A stretch of 64,000 nucleotides of DNA from the NCBI GenBank assembly GCA_035235625.1, contig CP141140.1, forward strand, positions 10,250,685 through 10,314,684, in the 5' to 3' direction. The notes below the pieces were generated by a model. That model was not told the DNA's origin. It saw only the letters and a program-made list of their open reading frames with translations, and did no database searches. The position numbers were made by a program, and so were the translations under genes. Below, in pieces: positions 1 through 10,450 of the stretch (within the stretch, counting starts at the first letter, position 1; each line of letters begins with the position of its first letter). This DNA comes from Saururus chinensis (lineage: Eukaryota; Streptophyta; Magnoliopsida; Piperales; Saururaceae).

Positions 1-1635
1 CGTCCCTTGGGTCATTCTAGTCATTTTATTGCCCCTCTATTGATTTAAGTCATTGACCTCTCACAAGGCTCCACTCTCAGACCGACTCATGCTTCCATTC
101 ACACAAATGTGGGCGGGTCCACTCAAAGGGGTATTTCTGTCATTTGGTTTAAGGCCTTATGACATCTGACGGGTCCAAAATTAAACTCAAGCATACTACT
201 TGACTTCATGGACTCTGTGTAATTTTTCTGGCGTGTGACGGGGTCGTGAACCCCTTAAACCGACCCAGGTTTATTTAACAGTTTACGATTAAACCTAAGG
301 GCAAAAAGGTCAATTACCTACTCACTGGGATTTTTCCTCACCAAAAGGTATGGCCTAAAATTTGGTTACCCATTAAAATCTCACTGAGAATTTTCCCAAT
401 TTTTAGATCTACTCATACGACCCTAAACCAGAGCCTCGAACACGGGTAAGTTAATATTGTACGATAATTAACTAACAAGGGTAGAAAGGATATTTCACAA
501 CCTTTGAGATTTTTACCTGAGCTGAAACTTCGTCAGAATACTCCCACACCTCTCAAGGTACAACAGTAATTTTCTAGGATTTGTCCCACACTTAAACCCT
601 ACTGAACCGGACCCGGTTCTATTCCCCTTACTTTTTTTTTTTTAAACCGCCCCGGGCCGGGTGGGTTTGGGTCGACGACCCGCAACGCAAGTCGTCTTCC
701 CCGCGTCCAGCCATAGGCATTTCCGCCTCTGGTGACACCACCCCTAGCCACCACGGCAGGGCAGCAATCTGGGCTCTACCAGATCGCCGCCATGCGGCGA
801 TCCTATTCAGGCGGCCAGCAAAACATCCCCTTTTTGTTTTTAAAACAGCCGAATACACTGTGACGGCAGGCCTCCACACCGGCAGATGGGTCTGGCCTGA
901 CCGGATCTCCATCGTTCGGAGATTCCAGCAGCCCAGGTCCCTCCTTTGGCTGGTGGCGGCGCTGCACCGCCACATTGATTTTATTTTATTTTTTGGATCT
1001 GCCTAGACGGAAAATGCCCATCCGCATTCGATTTCGTCCGGCAGCGATCACGGTTTTCTGGCCGGAAGTAGACCGGCCATCCAATGGCTGATTGGTAGCT
1101 GTCCAGTGGCTGACCGGTGGCCATCCAGACGTCCGGTGCTCCTAGTTGCCGATTTGCTGTCGATCCATCCCGCCGGAGCATCGCCGGAAAATTCCCTCGG
1201 CCGCTCCTTCACCTTCTCTCTATCCTCCCCAAAAGCTCCTTATTAATTCTTTTTATATGCATGGGATTAGGGCTCCTAATCCCAAGAGAAATTTTGCCAA
1301 AACTCCCCCAATTAGGCCACTTAAATTATAATTTCGGAATGCTAAATAATCGGGCCCAAAAACGACTTAAATGGCCAAGTTACACGTTTAAATCGGGTAA
1401 ACGGGCCCTATACGATATGTTCAACTTTGAACAATCGTATCTCTCTCATCCGGACTCCGATTCATGCGTTCTTGGTGGCGTTTCGAAGCTATTTCTATCT
1501 ATTATCCATCCATGTAGGATTCAGACACCACTTCTAACTGATGATCAAGTTATTCTCATGAGAAGATCAAGGGGTCCTACACCCTAATTTCCCCGTGCAT
1601 GATTTCAAGAATTTAGAAAATTCTGGGACGTTACA
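1..1635 (-). repeat. LTR-like retroelement segment, minus orientation
   Basis: Read on the minus strand, the block begins at 1635 with TGTAACGTCCCAGAA, a typical start of plant Ty3/gypsy LTRs, and runs off the left edge. A segment near 290-480 recurs in diverged form near 55380-55600: both have an 'accctaagggcaaaa' phrase, a run of short phrases in the same order, and a 'cccctaaaccgga'-like stretch. The middle part (640-1240) is GC-rich, and a minus-strand TATA-like sequence lies near 1250. Short open frames here have no recognisable product. The family name is inferred from LTR end style only. Confidence 0.55.
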
Positions 1636-2084
1636 CCATTTGTTAGCATAATGTTGTTTATAGCGAAGAGACACACCCATATTCGTGGGGCAACAAGATC
1701 TAAATGAAAAGAATCTTCCCACGATATCCTTATTTCATGAGTGTGGCATATGTAGACAAGTGTTGACAAAATTTTTTGAACGAAAAAAAGTCGAAGTGTT
1801 AGAGTATTGAATTGCTCGATGTAAACAAAGTCTAAATAAATAAATTATTAGAGTACGACTAGCTCCAACATGAATAAAGTCCAAAAAAAAATGCAAATTA
1901 TATGTCAAATTATATTAAATTATATGTCTTGATTAGTATATTTATATCACTAATTAAGATGTGCATGCATATAAGTCATTTAACATCCTAAGCTAATTAC
2001 TTAGGATGCCTACATATTCTTATACTTATATTAAAACAAAATGTAAAAAATGGTTACTCCTTTAAGATACCAGAAGTGGCGCCA
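1636..2084. other. AT-rich spacer, no gene seen
   Basis: AT-rich sequence between the LTR-like block and the tandem repeat. No coding potential, RNA gene or terminal repeat was recognised. Confidence 0.5.
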
Positions 2085-2580
2085 TTCAGAGTTGTTCGTT
2101 TCTTCAGGGTGTCCTCCTTTAAAGTCCAGAGATGACGGGTAGAATTTCCTCTAGCTTCGGAATATCTTTCTCATTGCATTCGAAGGTGATGGACAGAATA
2201 TCTCTTTAACCCAGGATACTTTATGCTTCCCGCGGCTATAAATGGCGGACATAACATCCCTTCACCCGAAACGCTTCTCACATTTCGTGCCTCGAGGTGA
2301 CAGATAGAACATCTCCTTACTTGGAGACGCTTTCCTTTTTCTAGGTTTATAAGTTGCTGACAAAACCTCCCCTTAACTTGGGGGTGCTTCTTTCACTGTG
2401 TAACCCTTCGGTGGAGAACATAGTCTTCCCTACTCTGGGTCACTTCTCTCGTTGTGGCCCGACAACTGAGGACGGAACCTCTTCTTGCTCGCCGAACCAC
2501 TTCTCTTTCTTCGGTGCTTGAGGGCGACAGGAGAGTTTCTTCTTACCTCAGGACATTTCTCCCTTATATGTTTCCAATTC
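2085..2580. repeat. Degenerate tandem repeat, about eight units of 54-58 bp
   Basis: A unit with a GACAGAAcatCTcCTTa-like core followed by a CTTCTc-rich stretch recurs with cores near 2141, 2195, 2251, 2307, 2364, 2422, 2476 and 2534. Spacing is 54-58 bp. Units are strongly diverged, so the array is old. It lies beside the minus-strand LTR-like block at 2640-3653 and may belong to that element. The frame is not conserved across units, so a coding origin is unlikely. Confidence 0.6.
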
Positions 2581-2639
2581 AAAAAATGGACCTCTCTATT
2601 GCATATAGCATGCTCGATTTAGTTAAGAACATCTTTTGA

Positions 2640-3653
2640 ACGGACTAAATCGAAATCAGAATAATTAGAAACAAAGAAAAATAAGTTTTTGACATGAAAA
2701 ACACCCCCGGGGGCCTTTAAATTGGCTCTAGCGTGCCGAAATAGTGACGTCGCACCGTCATTTTTGGCTGCGGCGCTCGCTGAAACGCACGACTTGAGTC
2801 GCGCCCATACTTTATGCGGGTCACGCCCGTGCGTAACATGCGCAGCGCCCACGCATTATGCATGTCACACCTATGTGTAATGTGCGTGCATTCGTTGTGC
2901 GCGATGCTTTTTTTTTTCTTTTTATACTTATATTTAAGCGCATGTATCTTTCTACTCCGTACTCGGATTCACACATTCTTGGTACCGTTGAGCTCGTATC
3001 AACGAGCCCTACGAAACTAGACCATTTAAAGCAATTTATTCCGCTCTTTTTAATGAGTCCCTCCCATACATATTGCACGCTTCCCAAGGTCATAACTTTT
3101 GCTCCCAGCCTCTATTTCACGTGTTCTTTGATTTGCTACGCTCATTTCTTCGAGCTCTACCAATATACAGAGATTTTATCTCTTGAAACCCCCTTAAAAC
3201 TTATCAAAAATTATCTAATTATGCCTAACCCTTCATGTAAGACGTAATCGAAAAACAAAGTATTACATAAATCATTTGTTTCTCTATTTAAAAAAAATCA
3301 AAATCTGATTTCAAAAATTCAAACAATCATAATTCTATTCCCAAAATTCAAATTTACGCATTTTTAGTACTAATGGTCTCGTATCGATGAGCCTTATGAA
3401 AAGACTAACATGGGTATGTTATCTCTTATTTTTAAAGTGGGGCCTACTTATAACATGCTTCTTGAGGTCATAGCCTACGATCTTGCCATTCGATTTATGT
3501 GTTCTTAGGCTTAAACTATCAAAGACTTAAAAATTTCTTTAAAAATAAACTCAAAATAATTTAAATTCAAGTAAATTAGTTATTATATCCCAAAACTCGC
3601 CTTGGGCCCTAGAGTATATTTTTCAAAATTAGAGAAAGTTCTAGGTTGTTACA
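2640..3653 (-). repeat. LTR-like retroelement segment, minus orientation
   Basis: On the minus strand the block starts at 3653 with TGTAACAACCTAG. Its 2940-3120 part is the reverse complement of a diverged copy at 16750-16920: both have the 'tcgtagggctcgttgatacg'-type phrase followed by a 'gtaccaagaa' phrase. A CpG-rich stretch (2700-2930) occupies the same relative place as the CpG-rich stretch at 16970-17215 in that copy. The inner boundary is uncertain. The 3654-3979 stretch beyond it is AT-rich with no recognised feature. Confidence 0.6.
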
Positions 3654-3979
3654 AGTATATCACGCACAATATGAAATGAGTTTGATGTCTTTGGGCTTGG
3701 TTAATAGGTGGAGTATATATCACCGGTACCCACATACTAAATAGAATTTATAGTAAGAGAAATACCCACGTAATCTCTTGACAAACACTACTTATAATGA
3801 ATCAATCATTACGTTTATAAATATAAATAGATAAAAATAATGAGATAAAAAAGAATTTTGTGTCATAATACAGCAAAGAAAGTTGCCTTATTCTCTCTTC
3901 CATGACATTATTTTATAGGGGGCTTTTTTAGCTCTCATATAATATAGAGTTCACGTCAAAATGTTACTTCATCCTTCCT

Positions 3980-4234
3980 ACACCATTGATGAGTGGGCCT
4001 ATTTTTGTGGGCCCCACTTATCAATGGTATGGGAATGATGGAGTAGTGTTTTGGCGTATGAATTTTAAAGTCATAATAGTATTTTTTTACAATATAATAC
4101 ATTTATATTAGATAATTTTTATGGGCCTCACTCATCAATGGTCTAGGAATGATGAAGTAGTGTTTTGACCTATGAATCTTAAGGTCACGAAATTATTTTT
4201 CTACAATATAATACATCTATATTAGACATGAATA
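3980..4234. repeat. 114-bp tandem duplication with a hairpin at its left end
   Basis: Two diverged copies lie head to tail at about 4007-4120 and 4121-4234, each with a 'tcaatggt' phrase, 'aatgatgRagtagtgtttt' and 'tacaatataatacat'. At the left end ACCATTGATgAGTGGGCC (3982 onward) pairs with the GGCCCCACTTATCAATGGT segment ending near 4027. This suggests a small foldback or MITE-type element that was then duplicated. The 4235-4327 stretch holds nothing recognised. Confidence 0.5.
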
Positions 4235-4327
4235 TACGGGCACTAGGCAACAACCTAAGCTCTTAGACCTCTTGCGGCATGCTGCAAAAGTTTAAGTTAG
4301 TCCTTCTTTATGTGTTCTGTACGGGTT

Positions 4328-5312
4328 GTACTGCCAATAAACAGAAGAACGTGGCTATTTGAACCCCGGTTTTTTCCCAGTGTCCCCCATTGCTTTTTTA
4401 CCCCACTATTTTTATTAAAATCTCTCATATCCCCCTCCCTCAGTTTCCTTTCCTTCCTCCTTATTTTTCTTTTTCCTCTGCCATCTTTTTCTCCGGCGCC
4501 GGCAACTTCTTCTTTGGCGCCGGTTTTTTTTTTTTACCATTGTTGCTGGTCGCGGCCTGCAGTGGCCGGTTGCGGGACGCGGGTCTCGTCCCGCGGCTGG
4601 CCAGATCTGGTTGGCCGCGGTCAGTGGTTGCTACCAGTGACTGCGCTAGGCCGTGCGCGGCCTGCGTGCCGCAGCCACGCGGTAGCCGCGACTGCACACG
4701 GCCGCGCAGGCCGTGCACAACCGTGACCACGCACTGGCCGCAGCCACGATTGCACGCGGCCGCACACAGGCCGCGACCACGCACTGGCCGCAGCCACGAC
4801 TGCGCGCGGCCGCACACAGGCCGCGACCACGCACTGGCCATGGCCAAGACTGTGCGCGGCTGCGCACAGGCCGCAACCACGCACATTGGCCACGACTGTG
4901 CGCGGCCACGCACTGGCCGCGCAGACCGGGCTGGCTGTGACCTGTGCTAGTCGTGGCCGCTGCGGCCGGCCAGATCTGGCAAGTCCAGCAGCCATAGCCA
5001 GGAGCCATCAGCCAGATCTGACCGCTGGAGACACCGGCCAGCGGTCAGGCCAGCAGCCACGACCAGATCTGACCGTAGCCTCATGTCACTGGCTGTCGAA
5101 GGTGTATCGCCGGTGTCGAAGTTGCCTGAGGAAATGGGGGAAGAGGGGGAAAAAATGAAGGGGGAAATATGGGAAGGAAGAACAAAAATGAGAGAGGAGA
5201 TAATGGGGGGCAAAGCAAAAAAAAAAAAAACCCCACCTTTTTACACTTTTTGGGGGACACTAGGAAAAAACCGAGGTCCAAATAGCATCGTTCTAAACAG
5301 CTCGGAATTTTT
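4328..5312. mobile_element. Non-autonomous Mutator-like element with long terminal inverted repeats
   Basis: The left end (about 4330-4410) and the right end (about 5230-5310) are inverted repeats. Both read GCTATTTG, then a CGGTTTTTTCC block, then AGTGTCCCCC inward, and the similarity reaches outward through AGAACG. The inside is GC-rich with no transposase: a CT-rich left arm, a 50-bp minisatellite and a GA-rich right arm. Long TIRs without a transposase fit non-autonomous Mutator-like elements, but no clear target duplication was found, so the superfamily is inferred. Open frames in all phases here follow base composition. Confidence 0.55.
4725..4924. repeat. GC-rich minisatellite, exact 50-bp period, four copies
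   Basis: Units start at 4725, 4775, 4825 and 4875, each opening with 'gaccacgcactggcc' or a close variant and containing 'gcgcggccgcacacaggccg'. The period is exactly 50 bp and units differ by a few substitutions; a more diverged partial unit precedes them near 4690. The array lies inside the Mutator-like element, and the open frames across it are repeat artefacts. Confidence 0.8.
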
Positions 5313-5441
5313 GTTACATCAGAATTAACCAGAACCAGACTTGTTTCTTCGTCCTAGAAGTTTAAATCAGTAATGAGGTCTCGATCGGTGTCTACATCCC
5401 AATTATTGTGGTGCAAAGTATTGCAATTAATGACTTGACGA

Positions 5442-8234
5442 TTACATCAGGTAGTGCGAAATATCTTTGTAATACTCCTTAAGCCAGCGGGTAATGATCT
5501 TTATTTCTCTTCTCCTCACGTCCACAAGCCATTTTGGATCTTCGTCCGTTGCGAATCTCAGATCTACATGGTGGGCTCCTGTCATCAACAAAGGAAAGAT
5601 AAACGTACATGAGTTACATATAGGGGCCTTAAAAAACGACACACGGAGTCGCCCAATAATGGGCGAAACCTTAGAGTTAATAAAATGAACATTGAGAAAG
5701 TGACCTTGTGGTGCGACTATTGCAACAATGCTTTTTGAAATGGTGTGTAGAACCCTGCCAAAGACTCAGAGCCAAATGGAAAGAGTTAAAAACTGGCACA
5801 AAGAACAGGTAAAGGTATGGATGAAGGAATTCATGCTAAAAAGTACCCTCCACCACTCCAAGGGTCTCTTAGGCCATTGAAGAAGATGATGTTACTCCCA
5901 AACCGTTTCAATACAGTCCTGATGTCCTGCCAGTGCCAAGATACATGCAACGACAAATTCAGAAATGGGCAAAATCTGGTTTAATTGAAAGCAATAATCA
6001 TATTGGTGAAGATGGGGCTAGCTGTTGTTTGATTGGCTTTTTCTATAAAGTAGCTAGTGAGCTCACATGGCCACCAAACTCTGTAGTGATCCAATGAGGT
6101 CTTGGCGGTATGCCAAACGATGCCTTGCAGTATTCGGCCCGCTCACTGTAGTTGTATTGGGAAGGCGGAAACATGCTCTTGTTGTCGTTCCCTTCGGTTG
6201 GAAGAATCATCTCGGTACATGCCTACAAAAGCTGCTTATTGATTGATTCCCATTGCAACGGGCAAAGAGAGCAACGAGCACAGAAGAAAGGAAATAGGCA
6301 TTGCTGGACAAAAGAGACCGAAGAATTGGTGAACTTCACCTGCCAGGTCCAGCCATCAAGTCCATGAGGGTCGGAATGATTGGCCAGATCAAAACATGAC
6401 ACTTTCCCCGAGCTGTTGTAGTAGACATTGGCTGCGCCATAGAGCCGAGCGAAGGTGTCATTTCCAGCAGTCGGATTGTCTATTGCCCTGCACATCTGCC
6501 ATTTCCTAGTTTCGTGAGTCGTGTTGCACGAGAGAGGTGTTGTTGAATCCCTGTCATGCTCAGTAACTTACAATCGATGATGTTGAGACTTACAGTTAGT
6601 TACCTGTCTTACTGGATAAGCTGGCAATGGATTGAGGAAGTTGGAGCGTGTTGGATAGTCTGTCATGGCTGTGTATGAGTAAGCTGTTTCGAGCCAATTC
6701 TCGAGCTCATTACCGCTTATGTAGTTTCTGCAATTAAGGGCAGGAGCCAAGGAAACAATACGATTATTTCAAGGAATGCAAATTTTGCTCCTAATCGTTA
6801 CAAATAGAGCGAGCTTTACTTGCAGATCTTGAAAGAGTTTCTGAGCTTTTCAAGGCCTGCTGGTTGTTGCGCCGTCTTTCCGATCTGCTCCCACGAGCCT
6901 TTGATCACTTCGTAACAGTGTTCGCTCTCACTCTGATTTTAAATGACAAATCCGACCACTCGTATGATTTAGTGGCACGATAAATTCAATTTTAGACTAA
7001 AAGAAACATAGGTGTGCGTGTCGAGAGTGTCACATGCAGACTGGTACAAACTGAGTTGAATGGGTTTGGATAACGTTTTGATATCATTAGGAAGGGATAA
7101 GAAGTCTTCATCTGGCTTCATCCCTCCTCAAAGCTTTCAACATATGCCGACAAAGTTTTCAGAAGTAACTATCAATTGTAGATTAGCAATGGCCCAACTA
7201 TCAGACCTTAGCCAAAAATAGTGAGAAGATAAATTAAACTAGAGTACTCAATAAGAGAGACTGCAGCAAAGAGTACTCAATAAGAGAGAATACAGTAATG
7301 GTATCTAAGATTTTGACATCTCGTTGCTGCTTGTATATAGATAAGTCTTAAATGTTAAATAGAAAACCAGGGAGAGACCTTAAAATCATGAGTGATAATA
7401 TTGTTGAAACTGTATGGGGAAGTGATATCTTCAAAGTTGAGAATAGGAGCAGAGGATGCCAATGCCCCAATGGCCACATGCGGATACTTGAGTCTGAACC
7501 ACGCAGCCAGCACTGCAACAACAGCAGCCATGACATGTTTCTACATCATATGAGAGAGAGAGAGAGGAGAGAGAGACTTACTTCCTCCGTAGGAGCCTCC
7601 AAAAACTACGACAGGGGATTCCTCCGCCGTCAAACTCTTCTTCAAATGAATGATCACCGTCGCATAGTCGGCCAGAGCCTGAGAAGAGCTCAAATAACCA
7701 AGAATGCTTGCATTACTGGAGATCACCTCTTTCCCACCAAAAGGAATCGATTCTCCATAAAATCTATGCTGCATCGGAATTCAGAGAGCAATGAGTCCCA
7801 CCATTGACTTCCCTGCTTACAGTTTGATGCGCAATCTCACATAAGTTAATTCCCTTCACCTCGATAAAAACAAGAAGTGCTTGGAAGCGCGGGGCATTGT
7901 CGAACATGAAGCCCGTGTTCTGCGCAAACCACTCGATGTCTCCTTCATTCCCCATGTAGACGAAGATTGGCGCCTTCTTCTTTGCACCTCCCCAGTAAGA
8001 ATCGTTAACGAGGTACCTCTGCTGAAAGGTCTGGTAACTCTCTGGCAGGAAATTGAAGTGGTCTAGTGTCTGGGTGAAGTACTTCGTCTGATACAGATGA
8101 TCCACCTTGGCCGAAACTGACGTAGCCTCAGGCCGCAATATAGGAGGACGAGGAAACCTGGGAGTCAGTGAATTACTAATAAAGAAGGCACTTGAGAAAC
8201 AAAGCAAGATTAGGAATATGAATCCCCTAGCCAT
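5442..8234 (-). CDS. Lysosomal Pro-Xaa carboxypeptidase-like serine peptidase (S28)
   Basis: Ten exons give an uninterrupted 503-residue protein: 7860-8234, 7582-7768, 7379-7512, 6820-6932, 6604-6727, 6340-6495, 6067-6222, 5847-5926, 5705-5754 and 5442-5578, all with GT-AG introns and compatible phases. S28 peptidases remove C-terminal residues after proline. The N-terminus is a hydrophobic signal peptide (about residues 1-22), so a secreted or vacuolar enzyme is expected. The catalytic triad is visible: Ser184 in GGSYGG, Asp436 in [10 protein letters not shown], and His461/462 in GAHHVDLR. Length fits the family. The start is the only Met ahead of the signal peptide. Several N-glycosylation sequons are present (for example NDS and NAS). 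Nothing looks broken. The exact vacuolar or apoplastic role in plants is inferred from the family. Confidence 0.95.
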
Positions 8235-9719
8235 TTTTTTCTACAAGTTTTTCTGATGACCAAGGAACAAGGAGGAGTGGGAGATGAGGTTAGAGGAAGA
8301 AGAAGGTCCCCCCCACCCTGGCTTCGTTGCAAAGGCGGATTTCTTGTAGATGGAATCTCTATGAGAAAGTAGAGAGGTTTGTTTTGACCTTCCTTGTTGG
8401 ATTACTCAACGATACTGGACCTTGGATTCTTCAAGGGGCGGCCGGAGCAACTCATCTAGTCTGACTTTATCACCAGAGCCCCACCCTGGGAAGCGTTTTA
8501 TGCTCCACGCTGAGCGTGAGGGAACGTCAGATAGTCGTCAATTTTCAAACTCAATGGCGTACAGGGTAACGCAATATTTACGCTATCATATGCTACCGTG
8601 TATGCCATCAATTTTCAAAATTTACGGCTCCCAAGAGTTTCTTACGCTCGGTTCATGCCTTTAGGGAGCACAAAACCATTTCCCCAACCATGCTATACCA
8701 GGCTTTTAACATGGTACAGCCAATACAGAATCTATGTACTATGTTGAACTAACATAGTATATAATTATTATGCCAGCTTCTATGTACCACGTTAAGAGCT
8801 TCATGTAACAAGTCACATTGGTCACGGAGAAAATATTTTATTAAAATAGAAATCTCAAATTTACACTAAAAAATTTAATAAAATAAAAATATTATTTCTT
8901 CTTAATATAATTTTCAAAACGAACTATTATTTCCTCTCTTCACATTTTTCCTAACCCCAACCTTTTCACTACTAGTGACTAGGCCACAACCGGCCGGGTT
9001 GCACCCTGACCACGATAAGTTTATTCTACTAGAGCCCTATGTAACATGGTCACGGGGCATTGGTAGTGGAGTGATCTAGGGTTAGGGGCTAGTTGGCTGT
9101 GGCTTTGTCTAGGTTGTGGTAGCTATGTACGGTGAAGGACTTGAAGGTGGAGATGGTAGAGGAAGGAGGAAGTAAGGAGAGAAGGAAAATAAATAGAGTA
9201 TTTCTGACAAAAAAGTTAGATTTTAAAACAGATATCTTTGTCAATATTATAAAAAATCTATTTCCTTACTATACCATAATAATCCAATGTCAGGGAGCTG
9301 GGAGCCAACACTTTAAATATTCTAAACAAACTAGGTTGCTTGCAAGAAGAGTTTTTAATGTTCCACACTCAATATGAACCTACCATAAGGAATGCATGTG
9401 AACCATTCATATTTCATATTGATGGGATACATGTTGGTACACTTTAACATTAGTAGGACTACTCTAATGTGTGCTAGAGTATTTATCATCGATCTCATAG
9501 ATGGATGGTCCTTAGGCATTTCTTACGCTCGCCTCATCCTAAGTGCCTGTAGAGCATTAAAAACTCTTGCATGCTTACCACATGCTTCTCTTTTGTCCCT
9601 TTTTTCCTACCTATCGACATGCAGGAAACAGAGACACAGAAGAAGAAATTTCTATATTGCTATGATGACCACCTCCCAAAGGAAAGGAAATAAATTTTCT
9701 TAAAATCTCCCAATTTTTA
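8235..9719. other. Upstream region of the S28 peptidase gene and spacer
   Basis: About 250 bp next to the start codon should hold the 5' UTR and promoter; no clear TATA box was picked out. Further out the sequence is AT-rich. A perfect 9-bp inverted repeat, TACTATGTT/AACATAGTA with a 5-base loop, lies near 8737-8759. No other gene or element end was recognised. Confidence 0.5.
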
Positions 9720-10450
9720 CTATTTGGTGTAATGGGGAAAGAGAAAGAAGAGTGAAAATTGAGAGAAAACATATGAAAATTTGGCCCAAAAACTTTCTAC
9801 CCATCAACCCATGTATTCTGAGAGAAAATCGGCGTACTAAAAACTTATGTCTTGCTACTATTACCACCATCATCACTGTCACCACCTCTACCACCGCCGC
9901 TGTTGTCACCATTGCTGCCACTATTACCACCGTTGTCGCCACCACCACCGCTATTGCCACCACCACTGCTGCCACCATTACCGCTGCCATCACCACCACC
10001 ACAGCCGCAACCACTACCTCCACCACCTTCGCCACTTCCACCCCAGCCACCATTGCTGCCACCGTCATCGCCACCACCGCCATCGTCACTACCACCGCCA
10101 TTGTCACTACCTTCACTGTCACCACTACCACTACCCCCACTGCTACCACTATCACCACCACTATTGTTGCCGCCATTGCCACTGCCACCGCCGCTGCTGC
10201 CACTATCACCACAACCGCCACTGCTGTCGTTACCACTATTGTCACTGCCGCCGCCACCACAATAACCACCGCCATCATCACCGCTACCACTACCACCACC
10301 ACTGCTACTACCACCATCGTCGTCAATTTTCTCTAACATCATTTGTGCAACCAAACAAATGAAAATTTTAGGAATCTCCTAGTTTCTCTTTCATTTGGAT
10401 TCACTTTTTCTTTCTCTTTCTCCCGATTTCCATCAATCTAAACAGACTCT
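9720..10450. mobile_element. Possible MITE-like element carrying a trinucleotide array
   Basis: The sequence left of the array (9730-9770: 'atggggaaagagaaagaag' then 'agtgaaaa') resembles the reverse complement of the sequence right of it (10390-10450: 'gggagaaagagaaag', then 'aaagtgaa'). The right edge, read inward, has GTCTGTTTAGATTGATGG, a common kind of plant MITE end. The inverted similarity is imperfect and no target duplication was established, so this is a suggestion only. Confidence 0.35.
9847..10325. repeat. Long degenerate trinucleotide repeat (ACC/GCC/ATC/ACT)n
   Basis: About 480 bp are built of three-base units mostly ending in CC or CA, giving long open frames in several phases on both strands (Thr/Ala/Ile-rich, His-rich, Pro/Leu-rich, and Ser/Gly-rich on the reverse). 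Such multi-frame openness is what a trinucleotide array without stop triplets produces. No splice signal, homologous domain or start context supports a gene. Confidence 0.85.

Noticed and set aside
628..1587. Frames of 115 and 156 codons in the left LTR-like block
   Set aside because: GC-rich LTR sequence without any family match.
4310..5328. Overlapping frames of up to 186 codons rich in Arg, His and Pro
   Set aside because: They follow the GC-rich 50-bp repeat and CT/GA-rich arms of the Mutator-like element. Six frames are open at once.
9700..10362. Several open frames of 137-208 codons on both strands
   Set aside because: They all lie on the trinucleotide array, which has no stop triplets in most phases. 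They show no domain, no splice signals and no start context.
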